Origin: Nitrososphaerota archaeon
GTDB lineage: Archaea > Thermoproteota > Nitrososphaeria > Nitrososphaerales > Nitrosopumilaceae
DNA length: 5,415 bases
NCBI GenBank assembly: GCA_018263495.1
Contig: JAANXC010000011.1
Coordinates: forward strand, 1-5,415
Direction of reading: 5' to 3'
Of the stretch, positions 1 through 5,415 are shown piece by piece. The translations under genes and the position numbers were made by a program. How positions within the stretch are numbered: position 1 is the stretch's first letter; every line of letters starts with the position of its first letter. The notes under the pieces were generated by a model. The model was not told where the DNA came from, searched no databases, and was given only the letters and a program-made list of their open reading frames with translations.

Positions 1-350
1 ATTACAACATCAAATTTTTCCTTGTCATAGAATTCTCTCTCTTTCTTCATGTAGTTTTTAACTTGATTTACTAACGAGTGGTTATCTTCTACCGGAAAAA
101 GTATGTTAAGTAAGGATAACGAAACACTCGGACCAACCTTCCCATCTATGGGGGTTGGCATTAAAACTTCATGTACATTCTTTTGTTTATCTGGAAACTT
201 TTCAAGCAGTTTTTTGTAAATTTCTCCCTTGCTAAAATAATGAGTATCAAACTCCTCATTGAGGTATTTCGGTAGTACCTCATCAAGCCTCATCATACGT
301 GTGTAATGCCCGTTTCCCCAAGGATAGATAAACTGACCTATTTTTTTCAT
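1..350 (-). CDS. Probable glycosyltransferase, N-terminal part (runs off window)
   Basis: The minus-strand frame opens with ATG at 350-348 and stays open for 116 codons to the window edge, so only the N-terminus is seen. The protein begins MKKIGQFIYPWGNGHYTRMM. A short hydrophobic strand followed by G12-N-G-H15-Y-T-R18 resembles the GxGHxxR loop that opens the N-terminal Rossmann-like domain of GT-B glycosyltransferases, such as UDP-glycosyltransferase/MurG-like enzymes and the archaeal MJ1255-type family. The last residues (YDKEKFDVV) look like the strand that usually leads to an Asp-containing loop in these proteins. The start lies 6 nt after the stop of the ThiI-like gene, so the two are probably co-transcribed; no Shine-Dalgarno sequence is evident. 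The donor and acceptor sugars cannot be told, and the nucleotide-sugar-binding C-terminal domain is outside the window. The family call rests on one motif and the fold pattern and is moderately sure; the reading frame itself is well supported. Confidence 0.65.
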   Translation of the reverse strand, partial: MKKIGQFIYPWGNGHYTRMMRLDEVLPKYLNEEFDTHYFSKGEIYKKLLEKFPDKQKNVHEVLMPTPIDGKVGPSVSLSLLNILFPVEDNHSLVNQVKNYMKKEREFYDKEKFDVV

Positions 351-356
351 AAATCT

Positions 357-1487
357 TCAATTATTTGATCTTACTTCATCCAAGATCTCATGAACGTTAT
401 TTTGTCCCACATTAACTGAGACAGTCTTTTTACTCGTGATGGATTCTTCAACAATTTTTTCAATTTTTTTTGCAGGCTGCTTGGAATCATAAAATCTTGA
501 GCTGCCTAGTTTTTTAATTCTGTTTAGATATTTTTCTAGACCAATCTCTCTAGCACTTTCAAACACATTATCATCTAAACCAGATAAAGGAAAATATGGA
601 ATCAAATTCTTATTGTATACTTGTTTGAGCAAGCTCTCAACAAAATCAACTGGATGAATTAGTGGAGATAGACCTAAAGAAATTCTTTTGGTACTGCTTG
701 TAGTTGCTATTCGTACTAACACTTTAGTTGTAATTTCTGCTAGTAATAGTGATGCTAGTTTTTTATTAACAGGTATTTTATAAAACTCCAAATTTATTTT
801 CGGTTTAACTGTTCTATGAATTATCTGATTAACCATTCTAACCAAATGTAACAACTCTGAATCTTTGCTATAACAAACTATGATCTTTACATCAAATCCC
901 TGTTTTATTGTTTCAATACACGAGACCGCTGACAATTCATCAAAAATACAACAGACCATTTCCTTATTTTGTGAGTTGTTGGGAATTCCTCCGAGTCCGT
1001 TATCATAATAAATACAAATGTAGGCATTTAGTTTTGTCAAATAGACGTAAAGCTTTCTATCATATTTTTTACTAGTACCAGGTTTGATTCCCATTCCCGC
1101 AGTCTTTTCTATTAGAGACGAAGTAGCTGCAAGTTCAATGTCCTTAGTTGTAAATCCCTTGACATACCCATCTATTTGCAAAAGAAATCTTTCGCCTTTA
1201 AGAAAAATATCTGCAGCAGCCTTTGATACACCATTCACAATCGATTCAAAATTATTGTTGACTCGTTTTGCAATAGCCACTCCTTTTATTCCAAATAATG
1301 TGTTGATGGCTGATGATGCAAAAACTGGATCATCTGCTTCAACTATTATTACATCACCTTCTTTTCTTATTTTACGAAATTTTTGGTTTTGTATTTTGAG
1401 GATTTTTTTAATATTTGTTATAAGGAAACTGACCTTATTTTTAGAAAATATAGATGGGAATACTATAACTAAAACCTCATTTTTCAT
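357..1487 (-). CDS. ThiI-like THUMP protein with a degenerate PP-loop domain
   Basis: This 376-residue protein follows the layout of ThiI, the tRNA 4-thiouridine sulfurtransferase also used in thiamine thiazole synthesis. Residues 1-70 resemble the N-terminal ferredoxin-like domain and about 75-163 the THUMP RNA-binding domain. GLGGIP at 164-169 matches the GPGGLP-type linker before the ThiI catalytic domain. At 178-204 the spacing aligns with the ThiI PP-loop region, but SGGxDSP is replaced by IFDELSA (181-187), while K195-x-G197 and the next strand are kept. The later GESLGQVASQT segment is also unrecognisable (about 269-280). The PLxGLD and AxxIG elements (300-305, 311-316) remain. ATP-dependent adenylation is therefore unlikely. 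There is no rhodanese domain, as is usual in archaeal ThiI. Cysteines sit at 158, 179, 180, 190 and 205. Transcription is divergent from cysH-sat, with a probable glycosyltransferase 6 nt downstream. It may be a tRNA-binding or partner subunit; membership in the ThiI superfamily is fairly sure, function is not. Confidence 0.8.
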   Translation of the reverse strand: MKNEVLVIVFPSIFSKNKVSFLITNIKKILKIQNQKFRKIRKEGDVIIVEADDPVFASSAINTLFGIKGVAIAKRVNNNFESIVNGVSKAAADIFLKGERFLLQIDGYVKGFTTKDIELAATSSLIEKTAGMGIKPGTSKKYDRKLYVYLTKLNAYICIYYDNGLGGIPNNSQNKEMVCCIFDELSAVSCIETIKQGFDVKIIVCYSKDSELLHLVRMVNQIIHRTVKPKINLEFYKIPVNKKLASLLLAEITTKVLVRIATTSSTKRISLGLSPLIHPVDFVESLLKQVYNKNLIPYFPLSGLDDNVFESAREIGLEKYLNRIKKLGSSRFYDSKQPAKKIEKIVEESITSKKTVSVNVGQNNVHEILDEVRSNN

Positions 1488-1509
1488 GTAATATCACTAG
1501 TTGTTTGTA

Positions 1510-1517
1510 ATTTTAGA
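1510..1517 (-). promoter_or_regulatory. TATA-like box for the ThiI-like gene
   Basis: On the minus strand this reads TCTAAAAT, centred about 26 nt upstream of the ATG at 1487. That is the distance expected for an archaeal TATA box driving a leaderless or nearly leaderless transcript. A weak GTGAT element just before the ATG could be a partial Shine-Dalgarno sequence, so a short leader is also possible. The match to a TATA consensus is only moderate. Confidence 0.4.
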
Positions 1518-1544
1518 ATTGTCATTGATTGATATCAGTAATGA

Positions 1545-1552
1545 TTATAAAA
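1545..1552 (+). promoter_or_regulatory. TATA box of the cysH-sat operon
   Basis: TTATAAAA is centred at about 1548.5, 24-25 nt before the ATG at 1573, with a purine-containing stretch just upstream that could serve as the BRE. The spacing puts transcription start at or next to the ATG, so the operon is probably leaderless; no Shine-Dalgarno sequence precedes the ATG. This placement decides the cysH start: the in-frame ATG at 1564 and TTG at 1501 would lie upstream of the predicted transcript. Confidence 0.6.
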
Positions 1553-1572
1553 CAAACCAAAAAATGATTTTT

Positions 1573-2292
1573 ATGTCAAAATTTACCACAGAACAAATTT
1601 CTGAGTTAAATGATAAATTAAAAACTCCTGAGGAGGTACTGCAATGGGGTTTGGATAATATTCATCCTAAACTTGCGTTGGCATCAAGTTTTGGCGCTGA
1701 GGATGTATGTGTAATTCACATGTTATCAAAAATTAATCCAGAAGCCAGAGTTTTTTCATTAGACACAGGAAGAATAAATCAGGAAACATACGACGTTATG
1801 GATGAAATAAGAAAAAAATACAATACTAAAATTGAAATCACTTTTCCTGATGCAACCGAAGTAATTGAGATGGTACAAACTCACGGCATGAATCTGTTCT
1901 ATGAGAGTGCTGAAAATAGAAAATTATGTTGTGGTGTAAGAAAGGTACATCCTTTGAACAAAATGTTGTCTACATTGGACGGTTGGATTACTGGTCTTAG
2001 AAGTGATCAGACTCAAAACAGACAAACATCCGCAAAAATTGAGATCGATGAACAACATGATAGTATGATAAAACTTAATCCAATTCTTGATTGGAGTTGG
2101 GAACAAACAATGGGATATATCAAAGAAAATGAAATTCCTTACAATAAATTAATTGATCAAGGCTTTCCTAGTATTGGTTGTGAGCCATGTACGAGAGCAA
2201 TAAAACCTGGTGAAGATTTACGAGCAGGTCGTTGGTGGTGGGAAAATCAATCCGATAAGGAATGTGGTCTACACATGGATCACAGTAAGTAA
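1573..2292 (+). CDS. cysH: Iron-sulfur adenylylsulfate (APS) reductase
   Basis: This 239-residue cytosolic enzyme of the CysH family reduces activated sulfate to sulfite, taking electrons from a thioredoxin-like donor. Visible motifs are the modified PP-loop SSFGAED (38-44), LDTGR (63-67), the Cys pair C119-C120, the substrate-binding GLRSDQTQNR (141-150), C203-x-x-C206 and the C-terminal ECGLH (230-234), whose C231 is the catalytic nucleophile. The CC...CxxC set is the [4Fe-4S] ligand signature of enzymes that use APS; enterobacterial PAPS reductases lack it. Length is normal for the family. The start at 1573 is chosen because a TATA box lies about 25 nt upstream; an in-frame ATG at 1564 and a TTG at 1501 are less likely. 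It is followed 5 nt later by sat, which makes its substrate, so the pair forms a sulfate-assimilation operon. The family is certain and APS preference is very likely. Confidence 0.95.
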   Translation: MSKFTTEQISELNDKLKTPEEVLQWGLDNIHPKLALASSFGAEDVCVIHMLSKINPEARVFSLDTGRINQETYDVMDEIRKKYNTKIEITFPDATEVIEMVQTHGMNLFYESAENRKLCCGVRKVHPLNKMLSTLDGWITGLRSDQTQNRQTSAKIEIDEQHDSMIKLNPILDWSWEQTMGYIKENEIPYNKLIDQGFPSIGCEPCTRAIKPGEDLRAGRWWWENQSDKECGLHMDHSK

Positions 2293-2297
2293 AAATC

Positions 2298-3443
2298 TTG
2301 TCCGAAGGTACTGGAGTATCTAAACCACACGGTGGAAACCTAGTAAACAGATTTTCAAACATCGATCCTTCTGGTCTATCATCAATATCAATTAGCGCTG
2401 ATCTTGCAAACGATGTAGAAAATATTGCTGACGGAATATTCAGTCCATTGGAGGGTTTCTTATCTCAGCAAGATTTTGAGTCTGTCGTTTCAAAAGGAAG
2501 ACTATCAAATGACATACCGTGGACAATTCCAATCGTGTTGGATGTTGACGAGTCAACTGCCTCAAAAATAAAGGACTCTGGCAATGTTTTATTAAAAAAT
2601 CCTGATGGATTAGGAGTTGCGGTATTAAATGTGGAAGAGACTTTCAGTTTTGATAAAGAGAAAACAGTAAAAGGTGTTTACGGCACAGATGACAATTCAC
2701 ATCCTGGTGTGGCAAAAACATTGGCAATGAATGATTTTCTTGTGAGTGGAAAAATAGACTATATCAAGAGACCAGAAGATATAGAGATTAGAAAATTCAG
2801 AATGACTCCTCTAGAGACAAGAGAGGCCTTCTCAAAGTCTGGATGGAAAAAAATTGTTGCATTCCAGACTAGAAATCCACCACATGTCGCTCATGAGGTT
2901 CTACAAAAGACATCTATAACTACGCGAGATGGTGTTTTCGTTAATCCACTTGTTGGAAAGAAAAAATCTGGCGACTTCAAAGATGAAGTGATTATAAAAT
3001 CGTACGAAACTATGATTGAAAATTATTACCCTGAGAATAGATGCAAGTTAGGAACTCTTCATACAGAAATGAGGTATGCTGGACCCAAAGAAGCAATTCA
3101 TCATGCTATAATGAGGCAAAACTATGGCTGTACACACATAATCATTGGGCGTGATCATGCAGGCGTTGGAAAATTTTATGATCCTTTCGCGGCTCAAAAA
3201 ATATTTGATGATTATAATGATCTTGAGATTGCACCAATATTCTTTCCCGCATTCTTTTACTGCGAGAAATGTCTTACATTTACTAACCCAAAGGTATGTC
3301 CTCATGATGAGACATCAAGGGAGCAAGTTAGTGGCACCAAACTACGTTCGTTGATTCAAGAAGGAAAAGCACCATCAGAATTTATTCTACGACCAGAAGT
3401 TGCCAAAGTCATCTTGGGCTATGACAAACCATTTGTAGATTAG
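2298..3443 (+). CDS. sat: Sulfate adenylyltransferase (ATP sulfurylase)
   Basis: This 381-residue enzyme converts sulfate and ATP to APS and pyrophosphate, the activating step of sulfate assimilation. The N-terminal KPHGGNLVNRF (9-19) is typical of the family. The active-site QTRNPPHVAHE (190-200), with its HxxH-type nucleotide-binding motif, and GRDHAG (284-289) are intact. A C322-x2-C325-x8-C334-P-H336 cluster resembles the zinc site of archaeal and Thermus enzymes, and SGTKLR (345-350) is the conserved segment after it. There is no fused APS kinase, consistent with an APS-reducing pathway. The start is TTG: a TAA at 2286-2288 closes the frame just upstream, no ATG or GTG lies between it and the conserved N-terminus, and TTG gives the expected length. 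The 5-nt gap after the cysH stop and the lack of a clear Shine-Dalgarno sequence point to translational coupling. Identification is secure. Confidence 0.96.
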   Translation: MSEGTGVSKPHGGNLVNRFSNIDPSGLSSISISADLANDVENIADGIFSPLEGFLSQQDFESVVSKGRLSNDIPWTIPIVLDVDESTASKIKDSGNVLLKNPDGLGVAVLNVEETFSFDKEKTVKGVYGTDDNSHPGVAKTLAMNDFLVSGKIDYIKRPEDIEIRKFRMTPLETREAFSKSGWKKIVAFQTRNPPHVAHEVLQKTSITTRDGVFVNPLVGKKKSGDFKDEVIIKSYETMIENYYPENRCKLGTLHTEMRYAGPKEAIHHAIMRQNYGCTHIIIGRDHAGVGKFYDPFAAQKIFDDYNDLEIAPIFFPAFFYCEKCLTFTNPKVCPHDETSREQVSGTKLRSLIQEGKAPSEFILRPEVAKVILGYDKPFVD

Positions 3444-3444
3444 A

Positions 3445-3451
3445 TTTTTAT
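3445..3451 (+). promoter_or_regulatory. T-rich TATA-like box before the exported-protein gene
   Basis: TTTTTAT, directly after the sat stop codon, is centred about 27 nt before the ATG at 3475, a fitting distance for a leaderless archaeal promoter. The T-run could equally act as a weak oligo-T terminator for the cysH-sat transcript. The match to a TATA consensus is imperfect. Confidence 0.35.
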
Positions 3452-3474
3452 CCTTGCCAAAAATTTCCTAAAAC

Positions 3475-4161
3475 ATGAAGTACATACTTGTTGCTTTTCT
3501 AACATTAACAATAATTCCTGCATTTGCCCAAGAACCCATGATCGGAGATTACCTTGAACCCAGCAATCCATCATTGCTCATTCACCAAACAGAAATTCCC
3601 TATTTTGAATTCAACAAAGTCAAGAGTGATGCGGTGATAGTGGAGTTTGAAAATATGCATGCAAGCAGTTGGCAGATAGAGTTTCATAATGATTTGTTAT
3701 ATGGAAACCCAGAAGGGGATGCGGCAATACGCATTTATGATTCAGAGATTGCCGGCAAATTTTTTGAGATTGGAATGGGAAGCCATCCAAGATACTCATA
3801 CTGGATAGCTGCTGACGTTCCAGAAACAGGATACGTTCTTCTTTATTCAGCTTACGAAAATGGTTGGGCTCCAGGAAAACCTACAAAGATTACATATTCT
3901 GAACAAGGCGGGCTAACTGTTGATAACGGCTTGCGAACAGTACTATCAAATCTTGACATCTCACCGTTTGCAATAAAATCATATTCTGTTCACGGGATGA
4001 AGGGTTCTACTGATCCACCAGCAGTAACAGATGGTGTCTTCACTGTAAATATCATATCAGCCGACTATGGCGAAAACCCACTTTGGATATTTCCGTTTGT
4101 TGTTACTGGCATTATTGGAGCGGGGGTTATCATATTGATTTTTTCTAAGAGGCGTTCTTAG
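3475..4161 (+). CDS. Exported, C-terminally membrane-anchored protein of unknown function
   Basis: I do not recognise a family for this 228-residue protein. Residues 1-18 form a Sec-type signal peptide (Lys at 2, hydrophobic core, then PAFA) with a likely cleavage before Q19. A strongly hydrophobic segment at about 203-223 is followed by SKRRS, which fits a single membrane anchor with a short basic cytoplasmic tail. The body (about 19-202) would therefore lie outside the cell. It is rich in Tyr, Trp, Gly and alternating hydrophobic residues, suggesting a beta-rich fold, and has no cysteine at all. Small anchored proteins of this layout are common in Thaumarchaeota. The ATG lies 31 nt after sat with no Shine-Dalgarno sequence and a possible TATA-like box at -27, so it may have its own promoter or be read through from sat. 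Its last 17 bp overlap the convergent nth gene. Nothing in it links it to sulfur metabolism. Confidence 0.85.
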   Translation: MKYILVAFLTLTIIPAFAQEPMIGDYLEPSNPSLLIHQTEIPYFEFNKVKSDAVIVEFENMHASSWQIEFHNDLLYGNPEGDAAIRIYDSEIAGKFFEIGMGSHPRYSYWIAADVPETGYVLLYSAYENGWAPGKPTKITYSEQGGLTVDNGLRTVLSNLDISPFAIKSYSVHGMKGSTDPPAVTDGVFTVNIISADYGENPLWIFPFVVTGIIGAGVIILIFSKRRS

Positions 4162-4798
4162 TTTTAAAATAATTACAACTGTTTCTAATTTTACATACGG
4201 TACACATTGGTGAAATTGGCTTGCAGATGTTCTGACCATACATAACAAAAGTATTGTTTATGGGCAGCCAATATTTTTTGGGAATCTTTTTTCTCAACTC
4301 CATCTCTGTCTCCTCGGGTGTTTTTGTGTCTACCAAACCAAGTCTGTTGGATATCCGATGAACGTGAGTATCAACCGGTATTGCTGGCTTTTCAAACGCA
4401 TATACAAGAACACAGTTAGCTGTCTTTCTGCCAACACCAGGAATCTCAACCAGCTTGTCTATGTCTGCAGGAACCTTTCCATGATACTTGGTGAGAATGA
4501 TATTTGCAACCTCGATTATCCGTTTTGATTTTACATGATAAAATCCAACCGACTTTATCATCTTCTCAATATCTTTTGCCTTGGCCTTCGCCAGTTTCTG
4601 CGGGGTGTTATAGACCTTGAAGAGCTCTGTTACCGCCTTGGTAGTATTCTCATCCCTTGTCCTTGCGGAAAGTACAGTTCCAATCAATATTTTGAAAGGA
4701 CTGGCAGTTTCAGCCTTCTGTAAGCCTTCCAAGGCTGTGTATCTGGGTGGCTTGACAGCCATCATAGTCTTTTGCATCCCATCAAGAATTCTCTTCAT
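4145..4798 (-). CDS. nth: Endonuclease III (DNA glycosylase/AP lyase)
   Basis: This 217-residue base-excision repair enzyme removes oxidised pyrimidines and cuts the DNA backbone at the abasic site. LSARTRDE (43-50) matches the conserved helical segment (LSAQATD in E. coli). The helix-hairpin-helix EIPGVGRKTAN (118-128) carries the catalytic lysine K125, and VDTHVHR (142-148) carries the catalytic aspartate D143. The C-terminal [4Fe-4S] ligands C192-x6-C199-x2-C202-x5-C208 have the exact Nth spacing. The protein is close in length to E. coli Nth and complete. The ATG at 4798 is preferred: a TATA-like TTATAA lies about 29 nt upstream, and the ATG five bases further up is out of frame and runs straight into a stop. 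The gene is divergent from the zinc-ribbon gene and overlaps the exported-protein gene by 17 bp at its 3' end. Identification is secure; substrate preference cannot be read from sequence. Confidence 0.95.
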   Translation of the reverse strand: MKRILDGMQKTMMAVKPPRYTALEGLQKAETASPFKILIGTVLSARTRDENTTKAVTELFKVYNTPQKLAKAKAKDIEKMIKSVGFYHVKSKRIIEVANIILTKYHGKVPADIDKLVEIPGVGRKTANCVLVYAFEKPAIPVDTHVHRISNRLGLVDTKTPEETEMELRKKIPKKYWLPINNTFVMYGQNICKPISPMCTVCKIRNSCNYFKTKNAS

Positions 4799-4824
4799 TA
4801 CATACAGATTCGTATGATTTTTTG

Positions 4825-4830
4825 TTATAA
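4825..4830. promoter_or_regulatory. Palindromic TATA-like element between nth and the zinc-ribbon gene
   Basis: TTATAA is its own reverse complement and lies in the 63-bp gap between two divergent genes. Its centre is about 29-30 nt from the nth ATG (4798) and about 34-35 nt from the preferred TTG of the zinc-ribbon gene (4862), so it could position TBP for one or both directions with very short leaders. On the plus strand a second AT-rich candidate, TTTAATTTT at 4832-4840, sits about 26 nt before the TTG and may serve that gene instead. Confidence 0.45.
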
Positions 4831-4861
4831 GTTTAATTTTCAGCGAATAAAATGTAAATCA

Positions 4862-5415
4862 TTGCTATCTAAGATTGAACAAGTAGAGATGCTAATTGCG
4901 CTTGGCAGGGGGGACAAGTATCGACTTACGCACATAAGAGAAACACTTGAGAGAGGCAAGGAACTTTACATATCTGATAAGGACTTTCTAGAGAACTTGG
5001 TTAAGTCTCACCTGAAAGACAAAATCTATCAAGCAAGAATCGTGTCTATATCAGAGAAACCTAATCTGTTTTGTGAAGAATGTGGTTCGGAAATTTCTGC
5101 CGATGAAAAGTTTTGTACCAGCTGCGGAACGGAAAAGCCGGAACCTGAAACAAAGCAAGAAGATGAACCAGTAGAAGAACAGGCATCTGGAGGCTTTGCC
5201 TTTACTGCTGACGGTGATATAGGTGAAAGCTCAACTAGGGAAACTGCGCGGGAAGGTCTTACCCAAAAAATTTCAGAATTGGAAACAAAACTTGAACAAA
5301 CAAAGGCAACCAGAAAAACTGCGCAGATAAAGCTAAAACCAGAGCCTAAGAAGAAATCAAGACAGCAAGAACTGGAAGAATATGAAAAAAAGTATCTGGG
5401 AAAATCAGAAACCAA
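4862..5415 (+). CDS. Zinc-ribbon protein with charged coiled-coil region (3' end outside window)
   Basis: The plus-strand frame is open to the window end, giving 184 codons. Residues 1-60 form a probably helical domain that I cannot name, with LIALGRGDKYRL at 11-22 and LYISDKDF at 35-42. A zinc ribbon follows with C71-x2-C74 and C85-x2-C88 (FCEECGSE, FCTSCGTE). After an acidic linker rich in Glu and Pro, residues from about 130 on are Lys/Glu/Gln-rich with heptad-like spacing, suggesting a coiled coil. The zinc ribbon and coil suggest a scaffold or nucleic-acid or protein partner, but no function can be assigned. The start is uncertain. TTG at 4862 is preferred because an AT-rich box lies about 26 nt upstream and the helical domain stays whole. 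ATG at 4814 would place the shared TATA element inside the gene, and ATG at 4889 would cut the first helix. Composition and steady codon pattern make the minus-strand open frame at 5029-5415 a shadow of this gene. Confidence 0.8.
   Translation, partial: MLSKIEQVEMLIALGRGDKYRLTHIRETLERGKELYISDKDFLENLVKSHLKDKIYQARIVSISEKPNLFCEECGSEISADEKFCTSCGTEKPEPETKQEDEPVEEQASGGFAFTADGDIGESSTRETAREGLTQKISELETKLEQTKATRKTAQIKLKPEPKKKSRQQELEEYEKKYLGKSET

Noticed and set aside
1084..1491. Plus-strand open frame of 135 codons opposite the ThiI-like gene
   Set aside because: It is fully antisense to a gene with recognisable THUMP/ThiI landmarks, has no promoter of its own that I can see, and no domain signal.
1501..1572. 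24-residue N-terminal extension of CysH from TTG at 1501
   Set aside because: It overlaps the TATA box, and family members begin near the MSKFTTEQ segment.
2168..2362. Minus-strand open frame across the cysH-sat junction
   Set aside because: It is antisense to two certain genes and has no family features.
3145..3354. Second plus-strand frame inside sat
   Set aside because: It lies inside the conserved sat coding frame and shows no independent start signal or domain.
4814..4861. Upstream ATG (4814) for the zinc-ribbon gene
   Set aside because: It would place both candidate TATA elements inside the coding region and gives an AT-rich, Phe/Lys-heavy leader with no domain character.
5029..5415. 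Minus-strand open frame of 128 codons at the window end
   Set aside because: The product is Ser/Phe/Val-rich with no motif, and it lies opposite a frame encoding a clear zinc ribbon and coiled coil; it is a shadow.
1..5415. CRISPR array, tRNA or rRNA gene, insertion sequence
   Set aside because: I looked for regularly spaced repeats, cloverleaf-like segments, rRNA cores and transposase motifs by eye and found none; the gaps between genes are all under 90 bp.

Overview
The window looks like chromosomal DNA from a mesophilic archaeon, most likely an ammonia-oxidising Nitrososphaerota (Thaumarchaeota) of the Nitrosopumilus type. The basis is AT-rich coding DNA rich in Lys, Ile and Asn, TATA-like boxes about 25 nt before start codons that lack a Shine-Dalgarno sequence (leaderless genes), a stand-alone archaeal-type ATP sulfurylase with a Cys/His metal site, and a small exported protein with a C-terminal membrane anchor. 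The lineage is an inference from these traits; no rRNA or other marker gene is present.

Layout: (1) 1-1487, minus strand: a ThiI-like protein (THUMP domain plus a degenerate PP-loop domain), followed 6 nt later by the N-terminal part of a probable glycosyltransferase that leaves the window at base 1. (2) 1488-1572: a short divergent promoter region. (3) 1573-3443, plus strand: cysH (iron-sulfur APS reductase) and sat (ATP sulfurylase), 5 nt apart and clearly an operon. (4) 3475-4161, plus strand: an exported, membrane-anchored protein of unknown function. (5) 4145-4798, minus strand: endonuclease III (nth), overlapping the 3' end of the previous gene by 17 bp, tail to tail. (6) 4799-4861: a second divergent promoter region. 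(7) 4862-5415, plus strand: a zinc-ribbon protein with a charged, probably coiled-coil C-terminal half, cut by the window end.

How the genes fit: Sat makes adenosine 5'-phosphosulfate (APS) from sulfate and ATP, and CysH reduces it to sulfite, giving the first two steps of assimilatory sulfate reduction without an APS kinase step. Sulfite reductase is not in the window. The divergent ThiI-like protein belongs to a sulfur-transfer family but has lost the nucleotide-binding motif that defines the enzyme. This is the most unusual observation here. Nth is a base-excision repair enzyme, and the exported protein and zinc-ribbon protein have no assigned role.

I saw no RNA genes, CRISPR arrays, insertion sequences or long repeats. 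No stretch over 300 bases lacks a gene.
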